Shown piece after piece: positions 58,084-64,000 of a DNA stretch of 64,000 nucleotides. Source of the stretch: Laetiporus sulphureus 93-53 (lineage: Eukaryota; Basidiomycota; Agaricomycetes; Polyporales; Laetiporaceae). Where the stretch lies: positions 62,001-126,000 of the forward strand of contig NW_024468570.1 in NCBI RefSeq assembly GCF_001632365.1, given 5' to 3'. The notes below the pieces were generated by a model. It searched no databases. It was not told the origin of the DNA and worked only from the letters and a program-made list of their open reading frames with translations. The number at the start of each line of letters is the position of its first letter. Positions within the stretch are counted from its first letter, which is position 1. The translations under genes were made by a program, and so were the position numbers.

Positions 58084-59728
58084 TCACCTTTGATTTCCGT
58101 TCTCCAGATATCCGACTGAGTTGTTGTAGTCACCCTCTTCAACATGGACGTAGCCCGGAGGAGCGAAAGAACGTGGGACGACGCCCACAGCATTGAATGG
58201 AGCTATCTTGACCTCCTCAGTCAGGAGTCTTTCGCCGGTCGGCGTTTTGGATACGAAACCAGCAGCTTGAAGTGGCAACAGGACGAGATGGTACTAAGTG
58301 CATCCACACCAGTTAAAAAATAGTTGAAACATGTCAGCGCCGGACTAGCCAAGACGTAGCTGTGCCAGCTAAAATTGACATGACATACCCGCAACGCGAA
58401 CCCAGGAAACACAGAACTCGGTTTCAGGCTCATCTTGACACTTAATTCACCGTGCAACGTGCGCTTTCCAGTCCCAGACACACCATCCGGGGCGGGCCAG
58501 AAAAATGCCGTCCCTACTGTCTCCTGGAACACGCGGTCGCTCGGAGGTGTGGAGTTTTCTTCCGTTGCGTAGGGACCGAGCACGCGGGTGCAGATGAGGC
58601 GCAATTTCACCGCGGCAGGGGTTGCGAGGAGGTCCGTTGCATGGTCATCATCGCTTGTTATGGTCAGGAACAGCGGGATCGGCGAGCCCCGCGCGTAGCA
58701 AACCTGTGCAATATCCCAACATAGTAAAAAAATGATCAAACCGATATTTGCTGGAGAAGACGATGAACCCATACAGGCCTGGCTATAGCTAGCTATCGGA
58801 TAAAACTCAGCTCCGATGCAGAACGGGATTACGAAAGTGCGCGCGCACTGTACATTGCAACTCGACCTGCCGTGTGTCGAAGAGGGTCCCGGTAAGCAGG
58901 ACAGTATTGAGTACCTTCCACCCTTCCAGATCATCATCGGGACCAGGAAGACTCGCTAATTCGCTGTACGTTGGCTGACGCATTTGCGAGTGTGGATCAG
59001 CGCGCCATAGTGGTAAATACAGGATGCTCGTAGCGAGGCTTGAGAAGCATCACCGTCAGACCACACCAGACACACTGATCGGACAAGTAGTAGATAGCAC
59101 GCACGTCCGATCGGCTCTGAGAACACCGCGGCGTAGAGTGAGGACTAGCTTGTACTCGATGTATACTGGGCTCGCCCGCTCGGAGAAACTAGGTGGGAGA
59201 GGGTATGCCCGTTTGTCTTTTCCTACCATAGACGCCTCGGCGGGAATAGAGATCGAGAACGGCCACGACTGCTTGCCCGATAACTTCGCAGATGATGAAA
59301 TCTTGCCATCCCACAGGGTCTGCGGGATATGAAGGAAGCTAGTTTCCTCTTGGCCGACAGCAGTGATGCCGGCCATTAACTAGTGATTGATGGCGGAGAC
59401 ATGAACGTGCGACATCAGCGGATCTTGAGATGATTGATACTAGGAGGACGCCGTGAAAGCAAGAACGACGTACGGCAACAGATACGCTCTTTACACTGCT
59501 CATCTTGTCGAAATCGACCTCCACGGTCCCTGTGATGGTATCGGTGCCGACGAAGGATGGAACATGCTTGGGATCCTTCGCTCGGCTCTTGACATTGAGC
59601 CAGAGACAAGCACTGCCCTTGCTGTCCTCCAGGACATCCTGGTGCACGACAAGCTCTGTCGTGAGTGTCCCCGCATTGTACCCGGGCAAACCTTGACCGT
59701 CTTCAGGTGATGCTATCTCCTTGTCCAT
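58084..59728 (-). CDS. Arrestin-like N-terminal domain protein
   Basis: Fungal arrestin-related proteins act as adaptors that bring ubiquitin ligases to membrane transporters or signal via pH-sensing receptors. The start at 59728 (MDKEIASPEDGQGLPGYNAG) leads into beta-strands of an arrestin sandwich: GTDTITGTVEVDFDKMSS early, then FLHIPQTLWDG and KQSWPFSISIPAEASMVGKD, followed by PPSFSERASPVYIEYKLVLT with RRGVLRADR. The second half has CYARGSPIPLFLTITSDDD and VKLRLICTRVLGPYA. The gene ends YLENGNQR at 58084. At least six introns, not all placed. There is no clear PPxY motif in the readable exons, so a ligase link is not supported. The stop overlaps a GTGAGA that could act as a donor, so an additional 3' exon is possible. 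Confidence 0.75.
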
Positions 59729-60203
59729 GGTTTCTATCCGCACATCCCGTCAACAAAGGTGGCCAACATGGTTTGCAAATATGGATACTACCGTTCGACA
59801 ACGGAGAACGTGCGGCCTTTAGGATGTCGAGCAGAGGGCGATGTGAGACTCATGGCACCCGTCAGTCAATTCAGTATGGCGTTCGGACATCTCCTGCCAT
59901 GCGTGGTTCTGGGATCGCACGCACACAGCATCTGACAGATATATCAAAGAAAAGTCGCCAGAATCGAAGATAAGGAGGAGAAGTCCGTAACACGCGTGAT
60001 TGCGGCGTGGAATTCCCGCATGCTACGCTATACGATGATTAATTAATATGATCGACGACGGCCGAACACAATGTCACTGCGTGTATGAGCGGAGCGGAGA
60101 ACAGTTGTACAATACGGTAGTCTAGAGGGTAATTATCAAGATATAGAGGTAGATGTGCATGGGAGAAGCGAGCGCGAGTTGCCTATAGCTACAAGTGTCG
60201 TGG
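59729..60203. other. Intergenic region, nothing recognised
   Basis: This is the 5' flank of the arrestin-like gene and the 3' flank of the small zinc-cluster gene. No motif stands out. Confidence 0.4.
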
Positions 60204-60728
60204 TCAACGACAGCAATCGTCCGGAAACTGTGCTAGAACAGCCATGTATGCCGACAAGACTGGAGAGCGATAGATAGCAGAGTGCGCATAGTTGAGACGA
60301 TCCGGCGCCGAGCTGGCTGTGCTGGCCTGAAGGTAGGAGGGAGATCGAGAATAGAGTCTCAGTTCTGCGCCGAACTAGGAGACACATGCATGTTAGCGGA
60401 GACTCGCGGGAAGTAAATATAGAAAACTGACACAGGAACATAGGAGCAAGCGATCCCGCGACGACTACAATTGCCACATATCGGACGACCATCGCATTTC
60501 ATCTTGCGACCTACGGACTATATGATTAGCGTCTGTTATGACTGAGATGCAAGCTGTCTACCTCGACAAAACTGGCATGCCATCGGTGTTCTTCGTGGGG
60601 TCCTAGGCGAGTAGGACTCGCCTTCGGAATCGCTATCTTTGCCTTCATGCATATGGGGCTGGCAATATTGAATGAGATACTAACGCATAATGAGGTCTCA
60701 TCCCACTGACCTTGCTTCCCTCGGACAT
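60204..60728 (-). CDS. Very small Zn(2)-Cys(6) zinc-cluster protein
   Basis: Four exons (60728-60711, 60658-60562, 60510-60434, 60374-60204) join in phase and give about 120 residues. The first exon codes only six residues (MSEGSK). A short acidic/serine segment (GKDSDSEGESYSPRTPRRTP) precedes a complete zinc cluster: MACQFCRGRKMKCDGRPICG then NCSRRGIACSYVP, i.e. C-X2-C-X6-C-X5-C-X2-C-X6-C. The cluster is split by an intron right after the second Cys-Arg. Beyond it there is only a short Ser/Ala/Tyr-rich tail, with no coiled coil and no activation or middle domain, unlike typical members of 500 residues or more. It could bind DNA as a monomer or act as a competitor of a larger factor; that is inference. 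The last exon is the least certain. Confidence 0.78.
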
Positions 60729-63050
60729 AGTGTTGACAGTAATACAAGAGAAAAGGGAATGCGAAAAGTCCGCTGTGAGTTGTGGAATACGGGAGGGAGT
60801 TGAAGCCTGAGGACAGGACACCGGAGCCTTTTATACAGGACGGCTCTATCCATTTCGTTCCGTCATCTGCATGCGACGGTGACCCAAATGAATGCTTATG
60901 CTGTGTCGTTCGAGAGCCGAGAACGGCATTGAATATGGATCGCGGACTGTGCAAACGTCCCGGACTGTAAATCCTCGACGACCAGACACGTTTCATACCC
61001 AAATGAGCATGAGCGCCTCATTGGCGGAGGCAGGCGACAACCGAGTCATCCCTTAACAGTCGTCATCTGGTCACTTGCGACGTAAGGCCCGAACTAACTA
61101 TACGAGGCGGGCGACCAGCAACGTTGCGCGCCCTCAACCAATTTGCCGGGTTGCGACGCGGGCGCGCACGACCTGGCAAGATAATCGGTCACTGTAACAC
61201 TGGGAACCCATAAAAGGAAACGCTGCGTACTTGACATTTGATAGTTCGTTCTTTGCGGTCTTGTTTTGGGTTTCGCGCTAAGACGTGCGCCATCGCGATG
61301 CCATCGGGGAAGGCGAAGAATCGACGCAGCCACCGATCATCCAGGGCGCTCGACATTCTATCCACGCGGGAACTAGCGAGGGAAGTTGCCGTGGATACAC
61401 CAGTCTGTTGACGTACTTTCGAGCCTGAAACGGATGGCGAAACGATAGCTTCCTAGTGCATCTGAACTCTCCCTAGTCCGTAGCTTGCGGACGATAAGCG
61501 AGGGTGTATTGGATACAGCAGCCGCGGCCGAGTGCCAATGACGGAGAACTGATGGCCTCGGCAGCACTAGTTGGTCGAGTGCTCAGTCACTTACTGTATA
61601 ACGCTGCACAGGGCAGGGGTGTCAATTAGTTAATTGGGCGAAAGATGCGCACACTGCGCCTGGGCGCGCGATCGGCCTCGTGCGCAACCCTGTCCACGTT
61701 GCAAGGATCGCCGCCGCTGTCTGCCGAGGACGATGTGCCCAGAGACTCCAATCCAGCCTCGCATCGGAATCAAGATGCTGTGCTGGCCGATGTTTTCGGT
61801 CTCTGAGCGGAACGGATTCTTACTTTTAGGCAGGTTACCAGTCTGTCAGGTAACGGTGACGCAAAATAATCCCGACCCAACCGTCTGATACATCCGTTTG
61901 AGATTTAAAGACTAGATGCGCGGAGGCAAGCGAGAATTTTGCGACTGACCAAATCTTGTATAATCCAGCCATGTAATGCCACAAGCTTGACACGCGCCGA
62001 TGACTAGACATGGTGTGTTGAGAAGAGCTTCAGAATCTATGACCTTAGCTGCAACCCGGCCCTAGGGGTGTCTCCAAGGCGTAGCAACCGCAGTCAAGTG
62101 GCAAAACGCGCTCGAACGACCGATCAGCAGTTAGCGCGACGGAGCGGACCACGGAGTGTAACAGACAATCCAGGCCGTTCGGCCTTGCGCGACGAAGCGA
62201 CTCGGCTGATCTGCGATCTCATGCGCATTGTCGTTCGCGGGTACCTGAAGGAACAGCTCCAAGGAGAAAGATGACGTAGTTGGCATACGGTCCTGCGAAC
62301 CTTACGGGTGTTTGCTTTCACCGTCGTTATGGATTGTCCCACATTTGCAGCATGTCCAGACGATTTGTAACTTGTACGAGCATGCGGGCCGTCTAGTTCT
62401 TCCGGATGCTTCGTCCTGTGTAGATCTGCGCGCCGGACCATAATCATGAAAATGCATTATGGATCACGCATGTGGGTTACTGCGTGATCTGCAGGCAGTA
62501 AGACAGTGGCTGCTACACCCAGTATACCGCAGAGTCCTTGTGTGCATTCGTCCCGACAGAACACAAGCTTCTAACGCATAGGCGGCCGCAGCCATCGCAA
62601 TTCCGCTTTTGCCGAAGTGACATTCTTCAACAGTTCAACATTCAAGAGACAGACTCCGCAGCATAGCGGGTCGACGATAGCAAGGCGCAGTCTTGCTGCG
62701 TTTCCCACAAGCAAGATTCAGCGGGAAATACCGCACTTCCGCGAGAAACATTCCTGCGCGACTTTCCAGCAGAGAGGGGCGGCAATGAAAAGTGGCAAGG
62801 TTGGTTGGTGGACGTTAGCGTTAGCCTGCGGCGTTGCGACCTCAGTAAGCGACACTGTGACACTGTGACACTGTGACAGTCCGTGATACGTCACGAAGTG
62901 GCAATCCGAGCACTAACCTGCGTTCATCGCGACATCATTCATTCCTGCCCTCTCCTGCTGCATCTCATCTCTGTCGACGTGGATTTATACGTGTTGTGTG
63001 CTCTGAGGACGCTCTAGTTGCTACACAAGCAGGCTGTCGCAGGAGTCATT
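60729..63050. other. Gene-poor stretch, 2.3 kb
   Basis: No supported gene. Short frames at 61634-61888 (+) and 62068-62274 (+) have no motif. The last part should hold the promoter of the nucleoporin gene and contains a short tandem repeat. Confidence 0.4.
62851..62880 (+). repeat. Tandem 8-bp repeat, GACACTGT x3
   Basis: Three perfect copies of GACACTGT followed by the partial copy GACAGT, about 170 nt upstream of the nucleoporin start. The unit contains an imperfect palindrome (ACTGTGACAGT at the 3' end). Confidence 0.85.
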
Positions 63051-64000
63051 ATGGCGTTCCCAAGCAGGTGAGCGTGGTAGCTGTGGTGTACGCACAATGT
63101 TGACACCATGGGATCCTGCAGTTCTTCGATTTTAAGTGCGACCCCTGCTGCCCAGCCAGGTACATCACTTTTTGGTCAAATTACGACCAATCCCCAACAA
63201 GGCTCTCCCTTTGGTGGAGCGTCGCAATCGGCGACCTCGACTTTTGGTTCGCAGCCACAGGCTCAAGGTCAAGCACCAGCCCAAGGCTCTTCTCTTTTCG
63301 GGAGCACCCTCGGACAGAACGCTGGGCAACAGCAGAACCAGCCACAGAGCGGGCAGACTTCGCTGTTTGGTGGATTTGGACAACGCCAGCAGCAACCACA
63401 GGCGCAGTCTACGAGCTTGTTTGGCCAGCCAGCTGCGAATCCGCAACAACAGACACAATCTACTGGGTTGTTTGGCCAGTCTGCAGTGAATCCGCAACAA
63501 CAGACACAACCTACTGGGCTGTTTGGCCAGCCCGCGGCCAACACGCAGCAGGGTGGCGCGCTAGGGCCAAGTCTCTTCGGCAGCGCTCAGCCTCAACAGA
63601 GCACGCAGGGCGGCGGTCTCGGGACCAGCCTTTTTGGCACTACTCAGACACAACAGAGCGCTCAGGCAGGTGGCCCCTTTGGGTTTGGTGCTAGCACTGG
63701 CTCGACGTTGGGCCAAACAAGTGGGTTTGGAGGTTGGGGTGCTGGACCGTCACAGCCGCAGACTACGGGGATGTTTGGACAGAATTTAGGCACTTCTGCT
63801 GCCCCTGCAATCTCATTATTCAACAGGCCTCTTGCTCAACAACAGTGAGTACCTCATTCGTTGAAGCACGGAGTATTTGTCTTCGGTGGACTTTCTCAAC
63901 ACGATAGTGGAGACATGCACTAAGATCTATTCATTCAGGCCGTACCCTTCAGTGTCTGGTTCTGCACCCCCAGCTTTCACCAGGTTGACCAAGTTTAATG
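63051..64000 (+). CDS. FG-repeat nucleoporin (cut by window end)
   Basis: A nuclear-pore protein whose disordered FG region forms the transport barrier. Exon 1 (63051-63067, MAFPS) joins exon 2 (63122-63844) in phase; exon 3 begins at 63939 and runs off the window. The readable 260 residues hold about a dozen SLFG/GLFG/FGQ repeats (SLFGQITTNPQQ, TGLFGQSAVNPQQQTQ, TGLFGQPAANTQQ) in Gln-rich spacers, with two near-identical 22-residue units at about 63,430-63,540. Exon 3 reads YPSVSGSAPPAFTRLTKFN, which looks like the start of the structured part seen in the Nup49/Nup58 type, but that needs the missing sequence. A start at 63108 inside the intron was rejected because it adds an unneeded leader. 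Confidence 0.85.

Overview
This window is nuclear DNA from a filamentous basidiomycete, most likely an Agaricomycete of the polypore/white-rot type. Most genes are cut by many GT-AG introns of about 50-60 bp, two unrelated Zn(2)-Cys(6) fungal zinc-cluster genes are present, there is a DUF6533-type membrane protein (a family expanded in Agaricomycetes), and a tandem set of secreted aspartic peptidases of the polyporopepsin kind. No bacterial operon structure, rRNA or tRNA was found. All gene models come from reading conserved protein motifs and joining exons by hand; splice sites were checked for phase where coordinates are given.

Layout. 1-4.65 kb: no recognisable gene. 4.68-7.27 kb (-): PEX11 peroxisome-proliferation protein with one unusually long intron. 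8.02-9.61 kb: CTF8 (-) and an alpha/beta hydrolase (+) sharing a 191-bp divergent promoter. 10.48-11.39 kb (-): zinc-cluster transcription factor. 12.58-17.98 kb (-): two intact A1 aspartic peptidases with two decayed partial copies between them. 18.9-20.7 kb (+): a long disordered Ala/Pro/Ser-rich then Glu/His-rich protein. 21.8-22.7 kb (-): a Ser/Pro-rich conserved protein. 23.6-27.4 kb: poorly resolved, with one probable membrane protein and scattered exon-like remnants. 27.56-29.37 kb (+): DUF6533 membrane protein. 30.64-31.31 kb (+): four-helix membrane protein. 32.36-38.23 kb (-): full-length ABCC-type ABC transporter. 40.08-42.95 kb (+): neutral trehalase. 43.50-45.03 kb (-): ATG15 lipase. 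45.21-46.28 kb (+): family-16 methyltransferase. 46.35-48.92 kb (-): ATG22 vacuolar effluxer. 49.26-51.43 kb (-): MIC60 of the mitochondrial MICOS complex. 52.00-54.25 kb (+): MFS drug:H+ antiporter. 55.14-57.23 kb (-): peroxisomal adenine-nucleotide carrier. 58.08-59.73 kb (-): arrestin-like protein. 60.20-60.73 kb (-): very small zinc-cluster protein. 63.05 kb to the edge (+): FG-repeat nucleoporin, cut by the window end.

Themes. Two proteins that act one after the other in the vacuole at the end of autophagy, Atg15 (lyses autophagic bodies) and Atg22 (exports the resulting amino acids), lie within 4 kb of each other, and both have GATA-factor-like sites close upstream. Two peroxisomal membrane proteins (Pex11, ATP carrier) occur in the same window but 50 kb apart. 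Several genes carry microexons of 9-21 nt that encode parts of signature motifs. I did not find a clearly novel system; the strongest leads are the vacuolar autophagy pair with its GATA sites, the peptidase array, the microexons, the two long introns in otherwise compact genes, and an ACGCG cluster in a convergent intergenic region.
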